Part shown: one piece after another, positions 51,743 to 60,081 of the stretch | Numbering within the stretch: the stretch's first letter is position 1 | Layout: every line of letters begins with the position of its first letter | NCBI GenBank assembly: GCA_030425045.1 | Contig: JAUHVL010000014.1 | Span: forward strand, 1 to 64,000 | Direction of reading: 5' to 3' | Length of the DNA: 64,000 nt | From: a bacterium | GTDB lineage: Bacteria > Bdellovibrionota > Bacteriovoracia > Bacteriovoracales > Bacteriovoracaceae | Translations under genes and position numbers: made by a program | Notes under the pieces: generated by a model | What the model saw: only the letters and a program-made list of their open reading frames with translations | Database searches by the model: none | What the model was told of the DNA's origin: nothing

Positions 51743-53620
51743 ATGAAACGGTTAACTATTATTCTTCTTTCGGTATTTTTATTGAATCCACAATTTTTGG
51801 TGGCCCAAAACACCCAAACAAATGGACTCGAAGATAATAGTGTCGTTCATCCCCAGACAGAAGAAGAATGTACCAGTGCTGGTCGTCAGTGGGACCCAGA
51901 AGTAAACCGCTGCCTCTATACAAATGAAGTTGTAGAAACTCGAGAGTCTTACCAAGAATGTAAAAATGCTCCCGATCCAGAAAAATGTCACGCTGATCTC
52001 GCAAGTGAGATGACGGGTGTCGATAAGTCCGATGGCAAAATGGAAGGAGATAAACTTTCTACCGGTGGTGCAACAGTTGCAACTCTCTATTCAGTTATGC
52101 TTGGAGCGGGAATGTTTTCAGCTCGCGGTGGCGGCGGTGGAGGTATGTGTATCTCTAAAATTCTATTTATGGGTACATCTGTTGTTTGGTTAGGTGGTGA
52201 CCTCTTTTTAAAACATAGTGCTAAGAAAAACTTCGAAAAACTTAAAGAACGATATGATGATGAATCTAAAAACTCTGAGAAGACAGGAAGTGCAGATAGT
52301 TCTTTTGAATCTCAGGTCAGGGCCTTTGCTTATTTAAAAGAAGAGCAAATGTTAGTAAAACAACAAGCAAAAAATCGCTTCACTCTCCATATCGCTGCGA
52401 CGGCAGGTTACGGAATCTCAGCCGCTATGGCGCTATTTGATATGATCAGACCTGGTGGTTCTTCCTGTGGAAGTAGCGGAGGCGGAGAAGGCGCTGCTGA
52501 TGCTGGTGCCGGAGGTGATGCTGCTGGTGGTGGCTTTAATATGAACCTCAGTTCTCCTCCAATGATTATGGCCTCTTCTGTTGCCATGGCCGCTATTAAT
52601 GGAAAGCTTGCCATGCATATGAAAGAAGCTGAAAAACTTGCTGATAGTCGTATAAAAATTATCGATGGCATTATGGATTCTTTTGTGGAATCAATGGCCG
52701 GCTTTTGTCCTCAAGGACGTGAAGATTTATCAAACCCAAGATGTTATTGCTACACCGATGGCGGACAGAAAAATGATAATAGAACAAACTCGGCCATCTG
52801 TCAGGATCTTTGGGAGCAGGATTATAAAAACTTTCATATCGATCCCAACCAATATGATATTGCCAAAGGCCCTGCTCAAGGTTGTATAACCAGCAATGGT
52901 AAGTTTGACCTTGAATGTAAATGTAAAAGTATGATCAATACTAAAACAGGTCTCAATGCTTGTTATAAAACTCAAGTTCCAACTTCTGCTGAAATCGGAG
53001 CGGCCAATCAAGGTCTAGGAATTGAGGCCCTCGCGTCTCAGTTTGATTCCATCTCAGCGGGTGCATCAGCTGCGATTGGGAATCTCAATGCTGGCGCCCT
53101 AGGAAAACAAGCGGCCAGAGCAAACCGTGCCTTTGGTGAACTTGCAAAAAAGGCCAAGGCCCAAGGAATCTCTCTTGGACCCGTTAGTCCTACGGGAGAC
53201 AACGATAAATTTGCTATGACTTTTGCGAGAAAAACATCAACTCCAAGTCTTCTCGCTAAAGCAAAAAGTGGACTCCTCTCCAATATTGCGGCAGCTGCGA
53301 GACCTCCAAGTGGGAATTTACAAGAGGCCATTGCTCAAGCGGAAAAAGTAACAGAGCAACAAGTACCGAAGGCCCAGCTTACAGGTGGAAAAGGTTCTGC
53401 TGTGCTCGACAAAAAGAAAAAAGGTAAAGGTAAATTTAGATTTAATTGGAATGAAGATACCAAGAGTAAAGTTGAAAACTATACTCAAGCAGAAAAAGAG
53501 CAATTAAACTCGATGGTCAGCGACATCGTCACAGAAGAAAGTGTTTCTATCTGGGAAGTCATTAGTAACCGTTATATCTCATCGGGAATTAAAAGGCTTT
53601 TTGACAAAAACCAACAGTAG
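51743..53620 (+). CDS. Exported Gly/Ala- and Cys-containing protein with C-terminal SNRY motif
   Basis: 625 residues from the ATG at 51743 (the open frame begins at TTG 51731). Signal peptide 'RLTIILLSVFLLNPQFLVAQN'. 'EEECTSAGRQWDPEVNRCLY' is a small Cys module. Two hydrophobic stretches (about 105-160) surround a Gly run. A second hydrophobic part follows near 225-290 with 'GGEGAADAGAGGDAAGGG'. A Cys-rich region (about 325-420, 'RCYCYTD', 'ECKCKS') comes next, then an Ala-rich helical part. The C-terminus 'VSIWEVISNRYISSGIKRLF' shares I-W-x3-S-N-R-Y with the protein at 54927-57698. Family unknown; probably envelope-associated. A TATAAT at 51711-51716 may be its promoter. Confidence 0.7.
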   Translation: MKRLTIILLSVFLLNPQFLVAQNTQTNGLEDNSVVHPQTEEECTSAGRQWDPEVNRCLYTNEVVETRESYQECKNAPDPEKCHADLASEMTGVDKSDGKMEGDKLSTGGATVATLYSVMLGAGMFSARGGGGGGMCISKILFMGTSVVWLGGDLFLKHSAKKNFEKLKERYDDESKNSEKTGSADSSFESQVRAFAYLKEEQMLVKQQAKNRFTLHIAATAGYGISAAMALFDMIRPGGSSCGSSGGGEGAADAGAGGDAAGGGFNMNLSSPPMIMASSVAMAAINGKLAMHMKEAEKLADSRIKIIDGIMDSFVESMAGFCPQGREDLSNPRCYCYTDGGQKNDNRTNSAICQDLWEQDYKNFHIDPNQYDIAKGPAQGCITSNGKFDLECKCKSMINTKTGLNACYKTQVPTSAEIGAANQGLGIEALASQFDSISAGASAAIGNLNAGALGKQAARANRAFGELAKKAKAQGISLGPVSPTGDNDKFAMTFARKTSTPSLLAKAKSGLLSNIAAAARPPSGNLQEAIAQAEKVTEQQVPKAQLTGGKGSAVLDKKKKGKGKFRFNWNEDTKSKVENYTQAEKEQLNSMVSDIVTEESVSIWEVISNRYISSGIKRLFDKNQQ

Positions 53621-53654
53621 TAAACTCCCCTCTTTTCTATTAAGATAATCTATC

Positions 53655-54338
53655 ATGGATCGAAACGATTATTTAATATTAACCGGCCAAACAGAATCTC
53701 ACTTAGTGAGTTATGACGAACAATTTTTAATTCATAAAGACATTTTAAAACCCTTTAAAAATTTACAAGAAATAATTTTTGAAAAAAGAAAATGTAAATT
53801 AGAAATCTTAAGTGGCTTTAGAAGTTTCGATCGTCAAAAATTTATTTGGAATCAAAAATGTAAGGGAAAAAGAGCTGTTCGCGATAATAATGGAAACCCT
53901 CTTGATATTGAAAAACTTTCTCCCTATGAACTTGTTTGTTCGATTATGCGCTGGAGTGCACTTCCTGGTTTTAGTCGACATCACTGGGGTACAGATATCG
54001 ATGTTTTTGATGACCACAATAAACCAGAACATATCGAACTCGTCCCCAGTGAATACCAGCAAGGTGGACCTTTTTATCAATTAAGTGACTGCCTTTCAGA
54101 ACTCATCTCAGCAGATCGCTGTTTTGATTTTTATCGTCCTTACGAAACAGATCTAGGCGGAGTGGCCATAGAGCCATGGCATCTTTCTTTTAAGCCTATT
54201 GCTAAAGAATACCAAGAAATGATCACTCTAGAAGTCTTTGAAAAGTTCATCGCTGAAAAGGAATTTAATAGTATCGAATTAATCGAATCAGTGAGAGAAA
54301 ACGCAGAAGAAATTTACTACCGTTTTATTTCTCCTTAA
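53655..54338 (+). CDS. M15-family D-Ala-D-Ala carboxypeptidase-like protein (VanY/LdcB type)
   Basis: 227 residues. Zinc motif 'SRHHWGTDIDVFD' (H-x-x-G-x-x-x-D) preceded by 'LSGFRSFDRQKFIWNQ', and the second zinc/catalytic segment 'VAIEPWHLSF' (E-P-W-H). These are the signatures of M15B peptidases that trim the terminal D-Ala or cut LD/DD bonds in wall peptides. No signal peptide is visible at the given ATG, which is odd for a wall enzyme: it may act on cytoplasmic muropeptides or be exported some other way. It follows the secreted SNRY protein by 34 bases and converges with the thioesterase gene. Confidence 0.82.
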   Translation: MDRNDYLILTGQTESHLVSYDEQFLIHKDILKPFKNLQEIIFEKRKCKLEILSGFRSFDRQKFIWNQKCKGKRAVRDNNGNPLDIEKLSPYELVCSIMRWSALPGFSRHHWGTDIDVFDDHNKPEHIELVPSEYQQGGPFYQLSDCLSELISADRCFDFYRPYETDLGGVAIEPWHLSFKPIAKEYQEMITLEVFEKFIAEKEFNSIELIESVRENAEEIYYRFISP

Positions 54339-54745
54339 TCGTTGGCCCCAATGGCCTCAAGCCACTCATCTGTTGGCCTTATTAATTTTCTTTTTTCCAT
54401 ATCAAAAAGACCAACACTTAATTTTAGAGTCGAGCAGATTTCACCTTCTTCGTTTAACATTTCTTGTTCTACAACTCCCACTAAGTGATTTTTATGCTCT
54501 GTAAATTGACTGGTAATGGTAAACCAATTTCTATTGAGTAACTCTTTTTTAAACTTCATCTCTAAATCAAGAATGACCGGGCCTTTTTTATCTTTCATTA
54601 TTTTCTCTAGAGAATAGCCTCTTTCAGTTATCATTTGCCATCTCGCCTGCTCATACAGCTCTAAATAAGTGGCGTTATTAACATGTCCAAAACTATCTAA
54701 ATGCTTCTCTAAGACTTGAAAGCGATACTGGTGGGCCTTTTTCAT
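54335..54745 (-). CDS. Acyl-CoA thioesterase, 4HBT/YbgC-like hotdog protein
   Basis: 136 residues. 'HQYRFQVLEKHLDSFGHVNNATYLELYEQARWQMI' is the YbgC/4-hydroxybenzoyl-CoA thioesterase motif, with Asp in 'D.fGHVNN' as the catalytic residue; a hotdog fold follows. Hydrolyses acyl-CoA thioesters. GGAGAGG just upstream of the ATG. Single minus-strand gene between two exported-protein genes; its stop overlaps the M15 gene by four bases. Confidence 0.88.
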   Translation of the reverse strand: MKKAHQYRFQVLEKHLDSFGHVNNATYLELYEQARWQMITERGYSLEKIMKDKKGPVILDLEMKFKKELLNRNWFTITSQFTEHKNHLVGVVEQEMLNEEGEICSTLKLSVGLFDMEKRKLIRPTDEWLEAIGAND

Positions 54746-54926
54746 TTTTCCTCTCCATTGCCTTTATTTTAAGGCATTCGTGATTTCAAAGTTTTATCAA
54801 CCTCCCCTTGCAAATACAAGATCTTAGGCCGCAAATAAGGCCAAATTCAAGTTTTTACCCGAGTAAACCGATCAGTCTTGTTAGAATAGTAGGTATACGT
54901 CTATGTTTAAGAGCAAGGAAAAAGGT

Positions 54927-57698
54927 ATGAAGTCATTTAAGAACATTATCAAAATATGGATCTTATTGATGTTAATTCCCATTTCAACAAATGCAAATGA
55001 AATGTACCAATACATCACACCTCAATCTTGCCAAAACCAATCTGCTCTTTATTACAACCTAGTGAACATGTATGGAAATGCCTATGACTCTACTATCAGA
55101 GAGGCGATGCACACCCGTTGTAATCAATATGCAGAAGAAGAACTAATGCAACAGCAAGTTGTGACACCTTCACCGACAACTCCTGCTGGTAACGACTACA
55201 GTGCTTATATTAATGCTCAAACTTGTCAGAATAAAAACACGCTTTATTATACGATTGAAAATGATTACGGTAATGCTTATAGCTCCGATATTTCAAATGC
55301 CATTAATTCACAATGTGCTCAGTATGAACAAGCTGAACCCACTCAAGTCTCAGGAAGACTTGATGATGGAGGTGGCTATGCTGAAAACCCTACAGGTGTT
55401 TCGGGAAGATTAGATGATGGTGGTGGCTACGCTGAAAACCCCACAGGTGTTTCAGGTCGTTTAGATGATGGTGGTGGTTATGCTGAAAACCCAACAGGTG
55501 CTGGAACGATCACAGGTGGTCCCGATGCTGAAGTAGATGGTGGTCCTACTCACGTTGCTGATGCCGGTGATCTCGATGGTGAAGCCACTGGTCCTACAGG
55601 TGGTGATCGTACACCAGCAGGAGAAGGTGATCCCGTTGGTGAAGAAGTTGCGACTGGTCCAGGAATTGAAACAGAAGAAGTTGCAACTGGAGTTTCTGAA
55701 GGAAGTATTGATTTAAGAGCTTATGATGATGGTGATCCCCTCAGACTTAAGCCTGAGCAGGATGAGAAATATTTCGTTCCTGCATTAGATAGTGAGTCAT
55801 CTAATAGAACAAATTTATTTTTACATGCCAAAGTCCCAACTATTTGTGAGCAAGAAACCAGCATGCCTTGGAATGAGGTCGTCGCTTCTGGTAGCGCTGA
55901 ACATATGGCCGGAAGTTTAGAATATTTAAAAAGAGAAATTAGAGCAAAGAGATTTCTCGGTGATGACGGTCAAGAGCAATCTTTTAATGTCACTATTCCT
56001 CAAACGACAGGAGCCGAAGGCGCAACACCTGCGAGCTCAGAAGTTAATGATCAAAATTTTAGATCAGCTCGGTATATTATCGGTGGAGCTGCAGGACAAG
56101 GTTCCGTTGGTGATAGAGATATTAAAACAAGAGTTAAGTCCTATGTTCAAACGGCTTTTTTATGTGCGGCCATTGGCTCTTTTACCGGACATTCCTCATA
56201 TGATGGAAACGGTGGAGCGGCTAACTCCTCTCCAACAGATGCATACTCTCAATGTAACCAAGCTGGTAATCAACAAGCACAACAACAATGTATGGCCCAA
56301 GCTCAACAAAGCATGGGTGGCTTTCAATGTTTTAAACAAAAAGATGAAACACAAGATTATAATGCCTGTAAAAATTTAGAACGGGCGTTAACTGGTTTTT
56401 ATATTGGTCAACAACTCCATCAAGCAACACAAGTTTTTAGAGTGCAAGACCAATCCATGAACGAACAAATGAGAATGCAAGAGCAGATGAATAGTGGTGA
56501 AGGTTTTTCTAACCGAGACGCTATGGTAACTCAAAGAAATAGTCTCGAACAGCAACGTAATATGGCGACAGAAAGAGCGGCTTTTAGTACCGCTGAAGCA
56601 GCAACAGTAACAGCGATCGCCGCTTCGATGCCAACAATGCAATCATTAAAAAGAGAATGTCTTGGAAGTAAAGATAGACTAGGTGTTTTAAGAGAAAAAG
56701 TTGAAGAAATCCTCACCATGCCAGAACTTTCTGAGGGTGCGAGTACAATTAGAGAATCTCTTCCAGACTATGCCACTTTAGATAACGAAGAAGGGATCGA
56801 AGAATTATGTGAACTCGCCCTCGGTTATCAAGGTCGTCAATTAATTTTAAATACTCAAGCGAGAGGACAGGCCCAACAGGCCATGGCCAAAGCTGCAGTT
56901 GATGCCGCAACTAATATGGCCCAAGCTGCAATGCTTGGAAAAATGATCGATAAACTCGATCGTGCTATCAACGATTGGGAAGAACCTGAAGATCCAAACT
57001 TCGAAGAAGTTCAACTCTCAGATACCGTTGTTTCTGAATGTTTAGTAAATCCAGAGCTTCCCATGTGTGCGGCCCTTCAAGGATCTCAACGTCACGGTTT
57101 TACTTCTGGCGGTATTAACGTCAACACTGGTGGCCCCAATAGTTTAGGCAACGGTCAATTCGAAGAAGAACGCGGTGATGACGGCGGTGAAAGAAAAGCA
57201 ACATCTTCAAATGAAAGACAGGCCTTACCCGGAAATATCGGATCAATCGCTAAAGATAATAGTGTCGCTAACGAATTTGTCGACGGTGACATTGCAGCCG
57301 GTAGTGTTGGCAAAGGTCAGTTCAAAGGTGGCGGCGGCGGTGGTGCCGCTGGTGGCGGTGGAGCCAGTCAACCAGGTGGAGCAGGCGGAAGAGGTCCTGC
57401 GGCCAGAGGTGGTGGCGGTAAAGGTTTTGCCGGCCGAGGTGTTAAAGTTAAATTTGGTGGTACTGGTTTAGGGTCCGTAAGAGCAAGAGGTGGTAAAGGT
57501 GCAACCGGAAGTTCTAGGACAAAAGGAAAAAATCCATTTGCCAAGCTCACCAAGAAAAAAGGTGGACGAGCTGTTGAATTTCGCGGACCAGCATCGCAAG
57601 TTGCCGGAAAAGGTGGAAATATTTGGTCTATGCTCTCTAACAGATATGAGGCAGTTAGATCAAAAGGCCGTTTAATGCAATACGAAATCAAAAAATAA
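54927..57698 (+). CDS. Large exported repeat protein, Gly/Ala/Gln-rich, with C-terminal SNRY motif
   Basis: 923 residues from the ATG at 54927 (AAGGAAAAAGG upstream; an ATG at 54903 is also in frame). Signal peptide to 'STNANE'. Two copies of a roughly 45-residue Cys module follow ('Y..YI..Q(S/T)CQN...LYY....YGNAY.S.I..A....C.QY', at 55005-55134 and 55197-55326). Next come three tandem 17-residue repeats (55347-55499), then Thr/Gly/Asp-rich linker. A central part has Cys and Gln runs (near 56250-56340) and coiled-coil helices. A Gly-rich stretch (57320-57440) leads to the C-terminus with 'IWSMLSNRYEAVRSKGRL'. No family recognised. Likely a surface or envelope structural protein related in plan to the protein at 51743. 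Confidence 0.7.
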   Translation: MKSFKNIIKIWILLMLIPISTNANEMYQYITPQSCQNQSALYYNLVNMYGNAYDSTIREAMHTRCNQYAEEELMQQQVVTPSPTTPAGNDYSAYINAQTCQNKNTLYYTIENDYGNAYSSDISNAINSQCAQYEQAEPTQVSGRLDDGGGYAENPTGVSGRLDDGGGYAENPTGVSGRLDDGGGYAENPTGAGTITGGPDAEVDGGPTHVADAGDLDGEATGPTGGDRTPAGEGDPVGEEVATGPGIETEEVATGVSEGSIDLRAYDDGDPLRLKPEQDEKYFVPALDSESSNRTNLFLHAKVPTICEQETSMPWNEVVASGSAEHMAGSLEYLKREIRAKRFLGDDGQEQSFNVTIPQTTGAEGATPASSEVNDQNFRSARYIIGGAAGQGSVGDRDIKTRVKSYVQTAFLCAAIGSFTGHSSYDGNGGAANSSPTDAYSQCNQAGNQQAQQQCMAQAQQSMGGFQCFKQKDETQDYNACKNLERALTGFYIGQQLHQATQVFRVQDQSMNEQMRMQEQMNSGEGFSNRDAMVTQRNSLEQQRNMATERAAFSTAEAATVTAIAASMPTMQSLKRECLGSKDRLGVLREKVEEILTMPELSEGASTIRESLPDYATLDNEEGIEELCELALGYQGRQLILNTQARGQAQQAMAKAAVDAATNMAQAAMLGKMIDKLDRAINDWEEPEDPNFEEVQLSDTVVSECLVNPELPMCAALQGSQRHGFTSGGINVNTGGPNSLGNGQFEEERGDDGGERKATSSNERQALPGNIGSIAKDNSVANEFVDGDIAAGSVGKGQFKGGGGGGAAGGGGASQPGGAGGRGPAARGGGGKGFAGRGVKVKFGGTGLGSVRARGGKGATGSSRTKGKNPFAKLTKKKGGRAVEFRGPASQVAGKGGNIWSMLSNRYEAVRSKGRLMQYEIKK
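55347..55499 (+). repeat. Three tandem 51-bp in-frame repeats
   Basis: Units at 55347-55397, 55398-55448 and 55449-55499 each encode VSGRLDDGGGYAENPTG with no amino-acid change but several synonymous base differences. The protein sequence is thus kept while the DNA has diverged, which argues for selection on the repeat rather than very recent duplication. The acidic, Gly-rich unit resembles calcium-binding or flexible surface repeats, which is only an analogy. Confidence 0.95.
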
Positions 57699-57722
57699 CG
57701 CTAAGCAAATACAAAGATCGAC

Positions 57723-57752
57723 TTGTCTACATCGTTTTGTCTCTACTAGAAT
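57723..57752 (+). promoter_or_regulatory. Candidate sigma-70 promoter for the TPR gene
   Basis: TTGTCT (57723-57728), 18-bp spacer, TAGAAT (57747-57752), 25 bases upstream of the ATG at 57778. If used, the transcript would begin near 57759 with a very short leader, leaving out the left arm of the inverted repeat at 57734-57775. Confidence 0.35.
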
Positions 57753-57775
57753 GACTCATTAGGAAGAGACAAAAC
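57734..57775 (+). promoter_or_regulatory. 10-bp perfect inverted repeat spanning the ribosome binding site of the TPR gene
   Basis: GTTTTGTCTC (57734-57743) and GAGACAAAAC (57766-57775) are exact reverse complements 22 bases apart. The ribosome site AGGAAGAG (57761-57768) runs into the right arm, and the ATG is two bases after it. As RNA this would partly hide the ribosome site; as DNA it could be a repressor site over the promoter. Which one depends on where transcription starts. Confidence 0.6.
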
Positions 57776-57777
57776 AC

Positions 57778-58848
57778 ATGGACAATAACACCACACAATT
57801 AGCGCTCAGCGAACTCCATTCATGCCACTTATATTTAGATCGAATCTATCAAGGCTTAAATGAGTTTACCGATATCGGTCACCTCCCGCTAGTTAAGAAA
57901 ATTAATGTCCAACTCATCGACGATTTAAGAGAATTTTTTTCAGGTCAAATTCTTCAGATCTCTAGTGCCGTCAAAGAAGATGACTTCTCTCCAGGAGCCG
58001 TGAGAGATTTTTTACATCATTCCCTTCGTTTTATGGAAACGGCAATCCAGTTAAGAATGTGGTCCGATGAAGAGATGACATCTTTGATCTCTAATTTTAT
58101 GAATCGTATTTATCTTTCTGCTCAAGAGCTCCATCAAGTTCTTGAAGATTATACTCATCTCGAAATTCAACTTCCTCGTCCGATTATTCTCGATAGTCAT
58201 TTAGAAGAAGGAGAAAAAGTTCCTCTGTTTTATTTAGATCCAGAAAAGCTAACGACTATCGGAGAGCATAAAGAAAGCAGCATTACATCAATCGATGGCC
58301 GTCGGGAAAAACAGTACCGACAGCTTATTAGTAAAGGCCATAAATATATGGTCTCTAAAAAATATGAGAAGGCCACGGAAGCTTTTCAATCAGCGCAAAA
58401 CTATGATGATAGTGCTGAAGTGATGACACTCATCGCTTGGAGTTTTTCTCTAAGAGGAAAAATGGAGAAGGCCAAAAGCTTTTGCCTTCAGGCCATTCAA
58501 AAAGATCCCAACTATGGACCTCCTTATAACGATCTTGGAAATTATCTTTTACAAGAAGGTCATGGCGAAGAGGCCCTCAAATGGTTTGAGCTCGCGAAAA
58601 AATGTTCTCATTACCAAAACAGAGAGTATCCTTATATCAATGCTGGCAGAGTCTACCTTTCAAAAAGAGAGTTTAAAAAAGCTTTCGAAGAATTTAGTAA
58701 GGCACTATCAATTGCCCCTAACCATCAAGAGCTTCACCAAACAATTAACAGACTCAAAAAGACGATTGAAAAAAGTGAGCGTAAACAACAAACGGCTAAG
58801 AATCATTTATTTCCTACAGATGGCCCACCTCCCCCACCGATTTTTTAA
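57778..58848 (+). CDS. TPR-repeat protein
   Basis: 356 residues. Residues 1-130 are helical without recognised motif ('LALSELHSCHLYLDRIYQGLNEF'). From about 180 come TPR repeats: 'QLISKGHKYMVSKKYEKATEAFQSAQNYD', 'IAWSFSLRGKMEKAKSFCLQAIQKDPNYG', 'DLGNYLLQEGHGEEALKWFELAKKC' and 'NAGRVYLSKREFKKAFEEFSKALSIAPNHQ'. A Pro tail 'GPPPPPIF' ends it. No signal peptide, so cytoplasmic; probably a scaffold for a protein complex. It lies directly after the large exported SNRY protein, with its start inside the inverted repeat described at 57734-57775, and two bases before the Nif3-like gene. Confidence 0.82.
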   Translation: MDNNTTQLALSELHSCHLYLDRIYQGLNEFTDIGHLPLVKKINVQLIDDLREFFSGQILQISSAVKEDDFSPGAVRDFLHHSLRFMETAIQLRMWSDEEMTSLISNFMNRIYLSAQELHQVLEDYTHLEIQLPRPIILDSHLEEGEKVPLFYLDPEKLTTIGEHKESSITSIDGRREKQYRQLISKGHKYMVSKKYEKATEAFQSAQNYDDSAEVMTLIAWSFSLRGKMEKAKSFCLQAIQKDPNYGPPYNDLGNYLLQEGHGEEALKWFELAKKCSHYQNREYPYINAGRVYLSKREFKKAFEEFSKALSIAPNHQELHQTINRLKKTIEKSERKQQTAKNHLFPTDGPPPPPIF

Positions 58849-58850
58849 TT

Positions 58851-59615
58851 ATGGTTAAAAGAATTGAACTCGAACACTTTCTTAATAATTATTTAGAAAC
58901 TTCAAACTTTTCAGACTACGGACCCAATGGCCTTCAAATAGAAGGTAAAAGCGAAATTAAAAAAATAGCCTTTGCTGTTTCAGCAACAAAAGCTTCTGTC
59001 GAAGAAGCGGTACAAAAAAAGGCAGACGCTCTTATTGTTCATCACGGTTTATTTTGGAAGTTCCATGGAACCAGAGCGCTAACAGGACCTTTTGCTGCTC
59101 GTGTTCTTCCCCTTGCCAGAAATGAAATCAACCTTTTTGGTTATCATCTCCCTCTCGATGCTCATCACGAATGTGGAAATGCGGCCAGTTTGGGAGAAAA
59201 GATCAACCTGATCAATCAAACTGCTTTTGGTGACTACAAAGGATCACCAACGGGAGTAAAAGGCGTTTTTGCGAACCCAAAGTCGGCCGGTGAATTGAAA
59301 CTAGACCTTGAGCAGATTTTAAATCGCTCTGTTATCCTTGCCTCTCCCAATCCAGATGCCTTAATCGAATCAATGGGAATCATTACTGGTGGGGCCAATA
59401 GCGAATGGAAAGATGCCGCCGCTGCTGGGCTTGATGCTTATCTCACGGGAGAAATTAGTGAACATGATTGGCACGAAAGCCAAGAAGCAGGGATCCATAT
59501 GTTTGCTGGTGGCCACCATGCGACAGAACAATTTGGAATCCAATCTTTAATGGAAAAAGTTTCTAATTTTGCCGATCTGGATTGTTTTTATATCGATTCG
59601 TCTAATCCCGCTTAG
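58851..59615 (+). CDS. Nif3-like dinuclear metal centre protein (YbgI/GTP cyclohydrolase I type 2 family)
   Basis: 254 residues. 'NFSDYGPNGLQIEG', 'ALIVHHGLFW' (metal His pair), 'NLFGYHLPLDAHHECGNAASLGEK' and, near the C-terminus, 'GGHHATEQFGIQSL' (His, Glu ligands) are the conserved metal-binding segments of the family. These proteins form hexameric rings with a two-metal site. Function is unsettled; GTP cyclohydrolase and tRNA-related roles have been proposed. Starts two bases after the TPR stop; end overlaps the DUF4442 gene by 14 bases. Confidence 0.93.
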   Translation: MVKRIELEHFLNNYLETSNFSDYGPNGLQIEGKSEIKKIAFAVSATKASVEEAVQKKADALIVHHGLFWKFHGTRALTGPFAARVLPLARNEINLFGYHLPLDAHHECGNAASLGEKINLINQTAFGDYKGSPTGVKGVFANPKSAGELKLDLEQILNRSVILASPNPDALIESMGIITGGANSEWKDAAAAGLDAYLTGEISEHDWHESQEAGIHMFAGGHHATEQFGIQSLMEKVSNFADLDCFYIDSSNPA

Positions 59616-60081
59616 TCTTATCTTTCAACGATAACGTCAAAACAAACTCAGCAACAGGCTCTTCAGACTCACTAGGTACAGTGGCCACGACATGAACAGG
59701 CATTTCGACTCGTTCGCCAGTTTCTATTGCTTTTTGAACAAGCTCTTTTACTTTTAGGCCATCAGTATTTTTGAAGTAACAATCGCCATGGGCCCTACGT
59801 AAAAACTTTGCATTAAAATCTTTAAAAGAAAGCGCCACTTTTTTTCCACTTTGATCAATTAACTTCATAGCGAGAAAACCACCAGCAGCATCGGCGGCGG
59901 CACACATCACACCAAAGTAGATGCTACCCAAATGATTTTTATTTTTTCTTACAAAAGGAATTTTTATAATACATTCCTCTTCCGACAGCGTAATAACTTC
60001 AGGTTTAATAAACCATAAGAGTGGAATTTTTAAAAAACCAAAAAGACGAAGATAGGCAGTGTCCGATAATAGACTCATCAT
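59602..60081 (-). CDS. DUF4442 / hotdog-fold thioesterase-like protein
   Basis: 159 residues. A hotdog pattern with 'IPFVRKNKNHLGSIYFGVMCAAADAAGGFLAMKLI' (N-H-x-G-S/T-I-Y-F-G), typical of DUF4442/YiiD-type thioesterase relatives, then 'VALSFKDFNAKFLRRAHGD'. Probable acyl-CoA thioesterase; substrate unknown. Its start overlaps the proC stop (ATGA), making it the last gene of putA-proC-DUF4442. Confidence 0.8.
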   Translation of the reverse strand: MMSLLSDTAYLRLFGFLKIPLLWFIKPEVITLSEEECIIKIPFVRKNKNHLGSIYFGVMCAAADAAGGFLAMKLIDQSGKKVALSFKDFNAKFLRRAHGDCYFKNTDGLKVKELVQKAIETGERVEMPVHVVATVPSESEEPVAEFVLTLSLKDKTKRD

